A stretch of 64,000 nt of DNA from an uncultured bacterium (GTDB lineage Bacteria; Cyanobacteriota; Vampirovibrionia; Gastranaerophilales; Gastranaerophilaceae): positions 25,714-89,713 of the forward strand of contig CASDOW010000004.1 in the NCBI GenBank assembly GCA_949282195.1. The letters are read 5' to 3'. Position 1 is the stretch's first letter, and each line of letters begins with the position of its first letter. Of this stretch, positions 56,101 to 63,816 are shown piece after piece. The notes beneath the pieces were generated by a model, which was not told where the DNA came from, ran no database searches, and saw only the letters and a program-made list of their open reading frames with translations. A program made the translations under genes and the position numbers.

Positions 56101-56176
56101 TATGGAACTATACATTCTAAACACCTTGAAATCCGTTCAAAACGGCACATTTGACGGAAGCCCTTTTATAAAGTAA
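53150..56176 (+). CDS. Clp-N / double pseudo-AAA / M41 zinc protease chimera
   Basis: 1008 residues and no TM segment. After an 'MRINP' tract with VEFRG (37-41) comes a Clp N-domain-like region (about 55-125, SGSPTLESWHLYLASL). Residues about 250-480 resemble ClpB/ClpC D1 (SAFERHSVQVLP; NYPDKAINLLNTVSAY), but the P-loop position reads TEESNSSSTKH. Residues 500-700 match FtsH AAA (TLDDIAGSPMTKAQAESVVR; GSANIPEIIDDNIRKP), but Walker A is DYCGGGRFHT and Walker B is VYIKNFDNF. An M41 protease follows, with His783-Glu784-Ala-Gly-His787 and probable ligand Asp870 (GIIQDMQLAT). The protease looks active and both ATPases dead. GAGGAAAAT precedes the ATG. The function is unknown. Confidence 0.88.
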   Translation: MRINPISTYQRFNFLQNKNNTSNPIYRNSAVLNEDKVEFRGQKQDDRTSLKALKSMFTNRMEKTWDEATKIAQISGSPTLESWHLYLASLYSAKRQLEEIEQGISEYNDPSNGSIIATLQNTIDEVGAEVAKEEERKKILEVVNNHIEEIKKDFLPQDPKRSLKNTLITPKPSKRTMDDLIEAYNFYKSAGMIDRTVDDSFPLVATEFSQDRRLVKKVVSFRDNLQKAVMIDNEQHKKKKHLTFFDSKADALWKNVSLGKDTIVLTEESNSSSTKHLVSSFINLINKPNQHYKNVSPENTNIILLNKNATFDFLNTLVREAKKKQNKTTVIIVNLDTLHASDGETIKRQDIDTLANIASTKDKSNVRLIFSVSKEGYYNLTSKDSVYKSAFERHSVQVLPTLNANDTIDYLTNENGIAFIEQETGKKFSPETIRKAIELTAQTNGNYPDKAINLLNTVSAYNPDVEDITPQMIVDYAREAKILNSVQNNNDDNIIFDTGKTLDDIAGSPMTKAQAESVVRAIKNGTIGTRGYIIHYNDDYCGGGRFHTAQAIAGEAEIPMIVINAKDFALKDIDTLSQNADFSEMKIKKIMSSAVAQAEANPDKCAMVYIKNFDNFAANPLTGVSSIYEQKAFSQLLDEMDSIRKNKNVNIIVMGSANIPEIIDDNIRKPYKFLDSIVVYPPNGTKETKDVIKYYINKMNLTIAGSEKTRNKTINNIAETASRSYFNAVDIMYLLETAKNVATERNKEAIDSKDLMEAYQRTTSGRVNTGYINDIGKKITTTHEAGHAINLQVMYDLMKKQGLPWQLPNKVDFITLDPRGDYLGAVYPKRSENTNLSFESLMGELICDYGGYSAEKRFYNINGSHGIIQDMQLATDWAERAVLDYGMGKNTGVKHISRNPDGTLTASEHKKELIEKDIDAITQGAMLISDAIVETYKGFIEQFTQKYYKKIGTGNCTIPGEKFKKELDAWKNSLSDEEKEKITHMELYILNTLKSVQNGTFDGSPFIK

Positions 56177-56228
56177 ACTTGCTGAATTTTACCTCAAAAT
56201 GATATAATAATTTAAAAACGAGGATAAA

Positions 56229-59200
56229 ATGATAGCAACAAAAGAAAAAATCGAGCCAAATGCCCAGCAAAAAGAATGTATTGAAAACATAGAAGGAAAA
56301 TATCTTGTTATAGCAGGCCCCGGAACGGGAAAAACTTTCAGCCTTGTTGAAAGAGTTAAAAACATGCTAAACAAGAATATTTCTCCTGATAAAATTCTAT
56401 GTCTGACTTTTTCTGACGCTGCCTCAAACGAAATGCGCTCAAGGCTTTGTGATGTTCTAAAAAATCAAACAAATGAAATTGATATTTATACTTATCATAG
56501 CTTTTGTAATGAAATAATAAACGAATATCCCGAAGAATTTGAACTTCCGCAAGATTATAAGCTAATTCCTACAGCTATTTCAAGGCAATTTATAAAAGAA
56601 TGTATTGATGAATTAAACCCAATTGAACACAGAAGCTCTAAAAATGACCCTTATATTTTTCTAAACCCCATTTCAAGACAAATTGAAGAAATTAAAAGAA
56701 ACAGATTAACAAAAGAAGAATATTTTAAAAACATAAAAGAAAACCCGGACTGGGAGCCTGAAATAAAAGCACTTAAAGATAAACTTGAAGATTATAAACA
56801 AAAAAATAAAAAAATTCCTCAAAGTCTTTTAAACGGCATAGATTCTCAAGAGAAGAAAATAAGAAAGGCCTATGAAATCTGGGAATTTTATGAACTATAT
56901 AAAAGCAAAATGGAATTAAATCATTACCTTGATTTTAACGATATGATTTCTTTTGTTTTAGACAAATTTGAAAATGAACCAGCCTTTTTAGATAAAATTT
57001 CAAATAAATATGAATATATTTTGGTTGACGAATATCAAGACACAAACAAAAATCAAAATGAAATAATTTTTAAACTGGCAGATTCAAATAAAGCGCAGAA
57101 TATTTTTGTTGTAGGAGATGATGATCAAATAGTTTACACTTTTCAAGGTGCTAAATTAGATACAATTGAAAACTTTTTAAGACACTATCCTGACACAAAA
57201 GTTATCTGTCTAAAAGAAAACATGCGCTCAAGCCAAAATATTTTAAATTGCGCAAGAGAAATAATAAAACAAGACCACTCAAGATTAGAAATTAATCCTG
57301 AATTTTGCCAATATAACATTTCAAAAGAATTGATTTCTAAAAATGAAAATTTTAAACTTGATAACCCTAAAATAAGATGTAATATTTATTATGATTCAAT
57401 TCAAGAATATAATGATATTGTAGCTGAAATTGATGATTTAATTAATTCTTCTGATTGCCCTAAAGATAAAAAAGGGAATAAGAAACTCTCAGAAATTGCC
57501 ATTTTAACAAAATCAAACGATGAACTTTTAGTTTTTTCTCAAATGCTGAAAGATAGAAACATTCCTTTTGAATTAAAAGAAGGGAAAAATATTTTTGAAA
57601 TAAAATCGTTCATTGTTTTATTTTATTACATGCAAATGCTGATAAATCCCGAGCTAAATTCCGATAAAATCTTCAGGCTATTACTTTTAGAGCCTTTTAA
57701 AATTAACCCTGTTGATTATATGAAGCTTTATCAAAAACGCTCAACAAATAAAGCTTTTATTAATTCAATGAGAGAAATTGACGATTTTATTGAAAAAGAT
57801 AAAATTAATAATTTTATTAAAACTTTTGATTATTTAAAAAATTATCAAACAAATGAAACTCTAAGAAATATTATTATTGAAATTGGTTCTAAAACAGGAA
57901 TTTTTAATTATTATCTTAATTCTGAAATTAACCAAATTGAAAATATAGCAGCAATTAAAAAAATCTTAGATGAAGCAGATGATTTTACAAACGCATATAA
58001 AGATATTACTCTTGTCGGTTTTGTTGAATATCTTCAAATGCTTCAAAAAGAAGAAATCCCAATCCTTACCCAAAAAGCGCCAATTGAATTAAACGCTGTT
58101 CAATTATCCACCTATCATTCTTCAAAAGGTAAAGAATACACCTATGTCTATATGCCCACCCTTTTAAGAAATCTGTGGGAAGCCGATAACGGCTCATTTA
58201 AGGCGATTGTTCCTCTTGGTATAAAGGAATACAAAACAGAAGACGAGCTAAAAAAAACAAAGTTGGCTGACAGAATTAAAACAATGTATGTAGGTATGAC
58301 AAGAGCTAAGAAATTTTTAAGGCTTTCTTATGTTCAATATGTCAATGGAAAAGTCAAAAAACCAAGCGAACTTATTTCAAACTTACTTCAAAATATTGAC
58401 AAAAATATTATTGAAATTAATCAAAATCTTGAATATTCAATCGATTCATTCTGGCAAGAAGCTAAAAATTCAATAGTTAAAAGAGATTATGACTATAAAA
58501 GAGATTTTAAGGAATTTATCGATTTAAAATTAAAAGATAAATTTTATTCACCAACCTCAATCAATAAATACTTAAATTGCCCGAGAGAATTTTTATATGA
58601 ATATGTTTTTGAGCTAAGTACAAAATATGGCGATAACGATTCTGCTAATTTCGGTAAATCAATCCACTCAACCCTTGAATATGCAATTAAAACAGCCAAA
58701 AAAGAAGGAAACTGCCCAAATCAAGATGATGTAATTAATTATTTTTCAGATAAATTAAATTCCTTTGATTTATCATCAATTGAACAAAGAGAAATTATGC
58801 TTGAAAGAGGCAAAAATGCCCTCAAGGAATTTTACCCTCATTTTATTCAAACGCCGATTAAAGACATTTTTGAAATTGAACATAAATTGGTCTATGAAGA
58901 TGAAAATTATAAATTTAAAGGCATAATTGATAGAATAGACAAAAACCCCGACGGCTCATATACAATCTATGACTACAAAACAGGAAGCGCCAAAGGATTA
59001 AATTTAATTTGTCCTAACGGAAAAAATGAAAATTATTATATTCAAATCGGATTATATAAATACTTCTTTGAAAAATTAACAAAAAATAAAGTCAAAAAAA
59101 CAAGTTTTATCTTTCCTGAAGAATTTGAAGGAAACTTAGAAATCGATTTTTCCGATGAAGAAATAAAAAATATAATAGAAAAATTCAATAACACAATTAA

Positions 59201-59294
59201 ATCAATAAAAAATCAAAATTTTGAACCTAATTATGAAAATGCCAATTGTAAATATTGTGCCTATAAAGATTTTTGTATTTTAGATATTGTATAG
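56229..59294 (+). CDS. UvrD/PcrA-like helicase with C-terminal Fe-S PD-(D/E)xK nuclease
   Basis: 1021 residues. Superfamily I helicase motifs: Walker A GPGTGKT (30-36), motif II EYILVDEYQDTN (about 265), VVGDDDQIVYTFQGA, STYHSSKGKEYTYVY and TMYVGMTRAKKFL. The C-terminal third is a RecB/Cas4-type nuclease with Asp901 (KGIIDRID), Asp915 and Lys917 (YDYKTGSA). Cys784 (YLNCPREFLYEY) plus Cys1007, Cys1010 and Cys1016 match an AddB-like 4Fe-4S clamp. It may process DNA ends in repair in the manner of AddAB or AdnAB, within one chain. GAGGATAAA precedes the ATG. The next gene begins 8 bp after the stop. Confidence 0.9.
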   Translation: MIATKEKIEPNAQQKECIENIEGKYLVIAGPGTGKTFSLVERVKNMLNKNISPDKILCLTFSDAASNEMRSRLCDVLKNQTNEIDIYTYHSFCNEIINEYPEEFELPQDYKLIPTAISRQFIKECIDELNPIEHRSSKNDPYIFLNPISRQIEEIKRNRLTKEEYFKNIKENPDWEPEIKALKDKLEDYKQKNKKIPQSLLNGIDSQEKKIRKAYEIWEFYELYKSKMELNHYLDFNDMISFVLDKFENEPAFLDKISNKYEYILVDEYQDTNKNQNEIIFKLADSNKAQNIFVVGDDDQIVYTFQGAKLDTIENFLRHYPDTKVICLKENMRSSQNILNCAREIIKQDHSRLEINPEFCQYNISKELISKNENFKLDNPKIRCNIYYDSIQEYNDIVAEIDDLINSSDCPKDKKGNKKLSEIAILTKSNDELLVFSQMLKDRNIPFELKEGKNIFEIKSFIVLFYYMQMLINPELNSDKIFRLLLLEPFKINPVDYMKLYQKRSTNKAFINSMREIDDFIEKDKINNFIKTFDYLKNYQTNETLRNIIIEIGSKTGIFNYYLNSEINQIENIAAIKKILDEADDFTNAYKDITLVGFVEYLQMLQKEEIPILTQKAPIELNAVQLSTYHSSKGKEYTYVYMPTLLRNLWEADNGSFKAIVPLGIKEYKTEDELKKTKLADRIKTMYVGMTRAKKFLRLSYVQYVNGKVKKPSELISNLLQNIDKNIIEINQNLEYSIDSFWQEAKNSIVKRDYDYKRDFKEFIDLKLKDKFYSPTSINKYLNCPREFLYEYVFELSTKYGDNDSANFGKSIHSTLEYAIKTAKKEGNCPNQDDVINYFSDKLNSFDLSSIEQREIMLERGKNALKEFYPHFIQTPIKDIFEIEHKLVYEDENYKFKGIIDRIDKNPDGSYTIYDYKTGSAKGLNLICPNGKNENYYIQIGLYKYFFEKLTKNKVKKTSFIFPEEFEGNLEIDFSDEEIKNIIEKFNNTIKSIKNQNFEPNYENANCKYCAYKDFCILDIV

Positions 59295-59302
59295 AGGAAT
59301 TT

Positions 59303-60340
59303 ATGAAAGCACTTGTATACAACAAAAATTCTGACCCCAAAATAACACTTGAAAACAGACCAATGCCTGAAATAACGCTTGAAAATGAAGCTATAATAAA
59401 AGTTACACTATCAAGCATTTGCACAAGTGATTTACATATTACAGAAGGTTTTGTCCCAAAAGCTAAAAATAACATTATTTTAGGTCATGAGTTTGTCGGA
59501 GTGGTTGAAAAAACAGGAAAAAACGTCAAAAATTATAAAAAAGGCGATAGAGTAAGCGTTAATTGTGAAACTTTTTGCGGAAAATGTTTTTTCTGCCAAA
59601 AAGGATACGTAAATAACTGCATAAACGGCGGATGGCTCATAGGCTGTACAATTGACGGCTGTCAGGCAGAATATGTTAGGGTACCTTATGCGGACAATAC
59701 TCTTACCAAAATACCTGACAATATAACAGATAAAAGCGCTCTTTTTGTCGGAGATATATTATCAAGCGGGTATTTTGGCGCAAAAATGTGTGAAATAGAA
59801 AAAAATGATACAATTGCCATAATAGGCTCAGGCCCTGTTGGAATGTGCGCTATGATGAGCGCAAGAATTTTAGGGGCAAAAACAATTATTGCTGTTGACA
59901 TAAATCAAAATAGACTTGATATGGCTAAAGAACAAAATCTTGCAGATTTTTATTTAAATCCTGATAAATGTAATATCGAGAATGAAATTAAAAAAATTAC
60001 ACAATATGGAGCTGACAAAGTTATTGAAACCGCAGGAGCAAAAAATACTTTTGAACTTGCTTGGAGAATAGCTCGCCCTAACGGGATTGTGGGAATAGTT
60101 GCCATGTATGAAGAAAATCAAATTTTGCCCTTACCCAAAATGTATGGCAAAAACTTAACCTTTAAAACAGGCGGAGTTGACGCCGTTTATTGCAAGGAAC
60201 TTATGGGATTAATTTCAAAAGGCAAGATAAATACAGATTTTTTAATAACCCATAGCTTTAAATTTGAAGATATAATTAAAGCTTATGAGTTTTTTAAATC
60301 TAAAAAGGATAACTGCATAAAAGTTATGATTGAATATTAA
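59303..60340 (+). CDS. Zinc-dependent medium-chain alcohol dehydrogenase
   Basis: 345 residues from the ATG at 59303, which has GAGGAA upstream; the open frame runs further into the helicase gene without support. The catalytic zinc site has Cys40 (SSICTSDLH) and His62-Glu63 (LGHEFVG). The structural zinc Cys set is CGKCFFCQKGYVNNC (92-106). The NAD(P)-binding Rossmann motif is IIGSGPVGMCAM followed by IIAVDINQNRLDMA. It is probably fermentative. The substrate could be a secondary alcohol or a polyol and cannot be settled by sequence. A bidirectional-type terminator follows. Confidence 0.93.
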   Translation: MKALVYNKNSDPKITLENRPMPEITLENEAIIKVTLSSICTSDLHITEGFVPKAKNNIILGHEFVGVVEKTGKNVKNYKKGDRVSVNCETFCGKCFFCQKGYVNNCINGGWLIGCTIDGCQAEYVRVPYADNTLTKIPDNITDKSALFVGDILSSGYFGAKMCEIEKNDTIAIIGSGPVGMCAMMSARILGAKTIIAVDINQNRLDMAKEQNLADFYLNPDKCNIENEIKKITQYGADKVIETAGAKNTFELAWRIARPNGIVGIVAMYEENQILPLPKMYGKNLTFKTGGVDAVYCKELMGLISKGKINTDFLITHSFKFEDIIKAYEFFKSKKDNCIKVMIEY

Positions 60341-60372
60341 AAAACGAAGAAAAGTGAACTTTCTTCGTTTTT
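60341..60372. terminator. Bidirectional intrinsic terminator between convergent genes
   Basis: AAAACGAAGAAA (60341-60352) pairs with TTTCTTCGTTTT (60360-60371) around a 7-nt loop. T-runs end the stem on the plus strand, and the A-tract serves the minus strand. It separates the alcohol dehydrogenase gene from the glycine-zipper gene. Confidence 0.85.
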
Positions 60373-60402
60373 GCAGTTATTAAGGATATTAATTAAGAAT
60401 TT

Positions 60403-60888
60403 TTATGCAATTGTATCAATCAACTTTGATGCAAGATTGCCTACGCCTTGGCTTGCGCCGCCTGTTCCTAGTGAAGCTACATTAGCTACAGTGTTAAATA
60501 TATTATAACCAAAATTCTTTATTTGGTCATATCCGGGTATCCAGCCCAATAATTTATCTGATATTTGATTCATGGTCTTTCCAACAGTTGAATAAGCAAT
60601 TTTACCAAGAATACCGCCAATAAATGAACCGATAATTCCGCAGCCTGCACCGCTTCCAACTACACCACCTATGATTTTACCTGCATTTTCATATGCATCT
60701 TCACAAGCACTGTCATCAGTTGTAGTTTTTGTAGTATCAAAAATTGAAGCGTCGCTATATTGCTCTCTTTTTGTTGTACGTTTAGGAATAGAAGAAGAAG
60801 TATCAAGACTATCTAAAGTTCCATTAATTGCTTCTGATAAAAAAGATTTACCTACGGTTAAAACCAATGATTCTAAATTTGCTGACAT
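60403..60888 (-). CDS. Small glycine-zipper protein of unknown function
   Basis: 161 residues with no classic signal peptide. The first 60 residues are polar and Ser/Thr-rich (SLDTSSSIPKRTTKREQ). A Gly-rich amphipathic or hydrophobic stretch follows at about 68-105 (GKIIGGVVGSGAGCGIIG, GGILGKIAY). A C-terminal part resembles a helical hydrophobic hairpin (FGYNIFNTVANVASLGTGGA). GAGG precedes the ATG. Glycine zippers occur in bacteriocins, secreted membrane-active proteins and outer-membrane lipoproteins. I do not recognise the family. The upstream 245 bp is AT-rich and shared with the divergent helicase gene. Confidence 0.65.
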   Translation of the reverse strand: MSANLESLVLTVGKSFLSEAINGTLDSLDTSSSIPKRTTKREQYSDASIFDTTKTTTDDSACEDAYENAGKIIGGVVGSGAGCGIIGSFIGGILGKIAYSTVGKTMNQISDKLLGWIPGYDQIKNFGYNIFNTVANVASLGTGGASQGVGNLASKLIDTIA

Positions 60889-61076
60889 TTTAATACCTCA
60901 ATAACTTTTTTTAATTTCTCTCTTACATATTTATAAAAACAATTTAGATATCAAAATTATATATTTCTTATATATTGTTACATTTCTTAACTATTTGCCA
61001 AACTCCGCAATTTAACGACCTTGCAGGTTTAAATTATAACTTTTGTAACAAAAAAATATATATTACATATTTTTTT

Positions 61077-61098
61077 GCATATTTTTTTATTCATATGC
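61077..61098. promoter_or_regulatory. Inverted repeat upstream of second helicase gene
   Basis: GCATAT and ATATGC lie 10 nt apart at 61077-61098 in the 245-bp AT-rich divergent region (60889-61133), about 35 bp before the helicase ATG. TAGTAT and the ribosome-binding site GGAAG follow. It could be an operator or a promoter element. I saw no gene in the rest of this region. Confidence 0.3.
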
Positions 61099-61133
61099 GT
61101 AGTATATTTAAATTATCAGTTTGGAAGTATTGA

Positions 61134-63749
61134 ATGAAAATAAATTTTAATAAAATAGCCGAAACACCTTTTGGCAAAAATCAAAAAACAAAAGACAAAA
61201 AACAACAAAATAAAACCTCGAGTTTTTATACCCCTGTCTATATAGAACGATTATCCGGCGGGCAAGAAGCGTTATCTGTTCAAAATGCCGCACAGCATAT
61301 TTTAAAAAGCAAAAAACCTGCTGACCCGATTATTGAAAACAGATTAAGAACAAAAAACAGCAAAAACTTATTTCTAAAAAAAATAAACAACTTCAACAAG
61401 AGCAACAAAGCAACCATTGACTTAGAACAAATAAAAGCTATTATGCTCCCTGCCAGAAAAGACGCCAAGTTGCGTTCTTTTGAAGATTCCGACAAAAAAT
61501 TTACCTTAGACAGATATCAAAAAGACTCAATTGATTCATATATATCAGGCAATTCTACAATTACAACCGCTCCTACCGGAACCGGGAAAACTCTTATTGC
61601 GGAATATTGTATCGAAGACGCATTAAAAAAAGGTGAGAAAATAATCTATCTTTCTCCTCTTAAAGCCCTAAGTAACGAAAAATTTATTAAATTCAGCGAA
61701 TTATTCGGAAATTATTCAAACGGAGAATTTGTAAATTCAGATAATGTAGGTATAATTACAGGTGATGTTGCTATAGGTCCAAATGCGTCGTTAGTTATCA
61801 TGACTACTGAAATATACCGTAATATGGTAAATTCAGGAGATGAAGAAGCAATTAAAGAAACATTTAAAGACTTTTCGGGTGTAATTATTGATGAATTCCA
61901 ATACTTTAAAGACCCAGACAGAGGAACAGTATGGGAAGAAGCAATCATGCAGACCCCTAAGCACATGCGCTTATTATTGCTTTCTGCAACCGCTTCAAAC
62001 GCCCCTGAAATACAAAGCTGGCTATCTAAATTAAACCCTGCAATTAAGACAAATTTAATTAATGTCCCCGAATCAGAACGATATGTGCCCTTAAAAGAAT
62101 ATGTCTACGGGTATGGCGTTAACGGCTTTACAATAGAACCAATTTATGACAATGTTATCAATCTTAATAAGTTGAAACAAGGTACATCAGATAGAGCAAA
62201 AGAAACAATTAAAGAGCTTGAAGAACTATATGACGGGCAGAATTATCTGGAAATCTTATCTCAATTTGCAAACGAAAAAGGGCTTGTTAATGCCGAAAAA
62301 TTAAGTCAGGTTTTAATTGATAAAAAAGGCATAAAACCTGAAAAAGCTCAACAAATTGCTTATGTTCTTTCAGATAGCGAAAGCAGAAACAAAAAAGATA
62401 ATGTCAGATTACATTATTCTTCACAAAATCCGCCTATTGCGCCGTTAGTAAGGCTGTTAAATGAAAAAAATATGACACCGGCATTGCTTTTTATATTCTC
62501 CAAAAAAAGATGTAAAAAAGAAATGGATGAAACAGCTAAAAAACTAGGCACCTTATTAACCCCCGAAGAATCAAAAAGAGTTTTAGATGTAATAAACGAA
62601 GCAAAAGAAAAGGGTATATATCTTGGTGCAGACTTTGATAAGGAATATTTACCAAAACTTTTAATGGGTTATGCTGTTCATCATGCGGGCATGCTGCCTT
62701 CATATAAAAGCATAGTTGAAAAATTATCAAAAGAAGGTTTAATTAAAGTTTGTTTTGCAACAGAAACACTATTAGCAGGTATAAATATGCCGTTCAAAAC
62801 AACTGTATTTACTTCATTGGAAAAATTTGACGGCAAAAGAAAAGTTGAAATTCCGGTCATAAACTACAAACAAGGTGCAGGTCGAGCAGGCAGACGCGGA
62901 ATTGATGATATAGGAAATGTTATCGTTTGTCCTACATCAAAATATGAATATGACAGATTTAAGGCTTTAATGGAATCGGAAGATACAGAAATTTCAAGCG
63001 CCTTTAATCTTTCATATGCAAGTTTATTACAAGATAATGTATTGAAAAATCTTGATAATTTTATCAATAGCAGTTTTTCATCATATCAAACAGGCTCTTG
63101 CAATGATGAAAAAGATGAGGCGCTAAATAAATTAAACTTCTTAGAAGAAAAAGGTTATCTCGAACAATTATTTGGAAAATACAAAAGAACAAATAAAGGC
63201 GAAATTGCAAAAAATGTCTATGGAATAAATCAAATTTTATTCTGCGAATTAATAAGTAATCCTGAATATACAAAAGATTTAACTCCTGAAGAACTTGCTG
63301 CTTGTATGACTATGTTTGCCGACATAAATGATGATAAGCCAAGAGAAACCTTTGAAGATGATTTAGCGCAAACCGCTCAAAAATTATCAGGTATTATCGA
63401 TTTAGCCAAACAAATTCAACAAGAACAAAATGAATATGGCATTAACGATAAAATCAAAATGAGCACAAATTTAGTGCCTGCAATTTTAAAATTTGCAGAC
63501 ACATCAAAAACAAACCCTCAAGAATGTATACAACTATGGAACGAGATATTTGATGATTTAAAATCTCAATATCTAATCATGCATGAAGGCGATTTATTGA
63601 GAGTATTTAACGGCACTATTGACCTATTGGAAACAATAGTTGATGTCAGCGACAATCCTGAACTTGTTCAAAAGACATATCAGGCAATTAATGCCCTTAA
63701 AAAATCACCTCTGACAGACATCTTAGAATATGAATTAAATATAAAATAA
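61134..63749 (+). CDS. Second Ski2-like RNA helicase with N-terminal extension
   Basis: 871 residues and clearly paralogous to the helicase at 5070-7400. Residues 1 to about 120 are a lysine/asparagine-rich extension starting MKINFNKIAETPFG, absent from the first copy. The core has motif I APTGTGKT (about 146), motif II DEFQ (about 253, instead of DEVH), LLLSATASN, VHHAGMLPSYKSIVEKL, and motif VI QGAGRAGRRGIDDIG. The Cys-containing arch region of HelY is missing. The C-terminal region of about 200 residues is helical and not recognised. GGAAG precedes the ATG. The target is unknown, and the extension may localise it. Confidence 0.9.
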   Translation: MKINFNKIAETPFGKNQKTKDKKQQNKTSSFYTPVYIERLSGGQEALSVQNAAQHILKSKKPADPIIENRLRTKNSKNLFLKKINNFNKSNKATIDLEQIKAIMLPARKDAKLRSFEDSDKKFTLDRYQKDSIDSYISGNSTITTAPTGTGKTLIAEYCIEDALKKGEKIIYLSPLKALSNEKFIKFSELFGNYSNGEFVNSDNVGIITGDVAIGPNASLVIMTTEIYRNMVNSGDEEAIKETFKDFSGVIIDEFQYFKDPDRGTVWEEAIMQTPKHMRLLLLSATASNAPEIQSWLSKLNPAIKTNLINVPESERYVPLKEYVYGYGVNGFTIEPIYDNVINLNKLKQGTSDRAKETIKELEELYDGQNYLEILSQFANEKGLVNAEKLSQVLIDKKGIKPEKAQQIAYVLSDSESRNKKDNVRLHYSSQNPPIAPLVRLLNEKNMTPALLFIFSKKRCKKEMDETAKKLGTLLTPEESKRVLDVINEAKEKGIYLGADFDKEYLPKLLMGYAVHHAGMLPSYKSIVEKLSKEGLIKVCFATETLLAGINMPFKTTVFTSLEKFDGKRKVEIPVINYKQGAGRAGRRGIDDIGNVIVCPTSKYEYDRFKALMESEDTEISSAFNLSYASLLQDNVLKNLDNFINSSFSSYQTGSCNDEKDEALNKLNFLEEKGYLEQLFGKYKRTNKGEIAKNVYGINQILFCELISNPEYTKDLTPEELAACMTMFADINDDKPRETFEDDLAQTAQKLSGIIDLAKQIQQEQNEYGINDKIKMSTNLVPAILKFADTSKTNPQECIQLWNEIFDDLKSQYLIMHEGDLLRVFNGTIDLLETIVDVSDNPELVQKTYQAINALKKSPLTDILEYELNIK

Positions 63750-63777
63750 AAAAAAGGGGTTAAACAAAGTTTAACCC
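63750..63777 (-). terminator. Intrinsic terminator of the flagellin gene
   Basis: GGGTTAAAC (63757-63765) pairs with GTTTAACCC (63769-63777) around AAA. On the minus strand the stem is followed by a T-run (the A-tract before 63756), so it ends flagellin transcripts. On the plus strand there is no T-run. Confidence 0.85.
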
Positions 63778-63816
63778 ACTTGTATTGCCATCACCAGTTA
63801 GATTCTTGTATACTAT

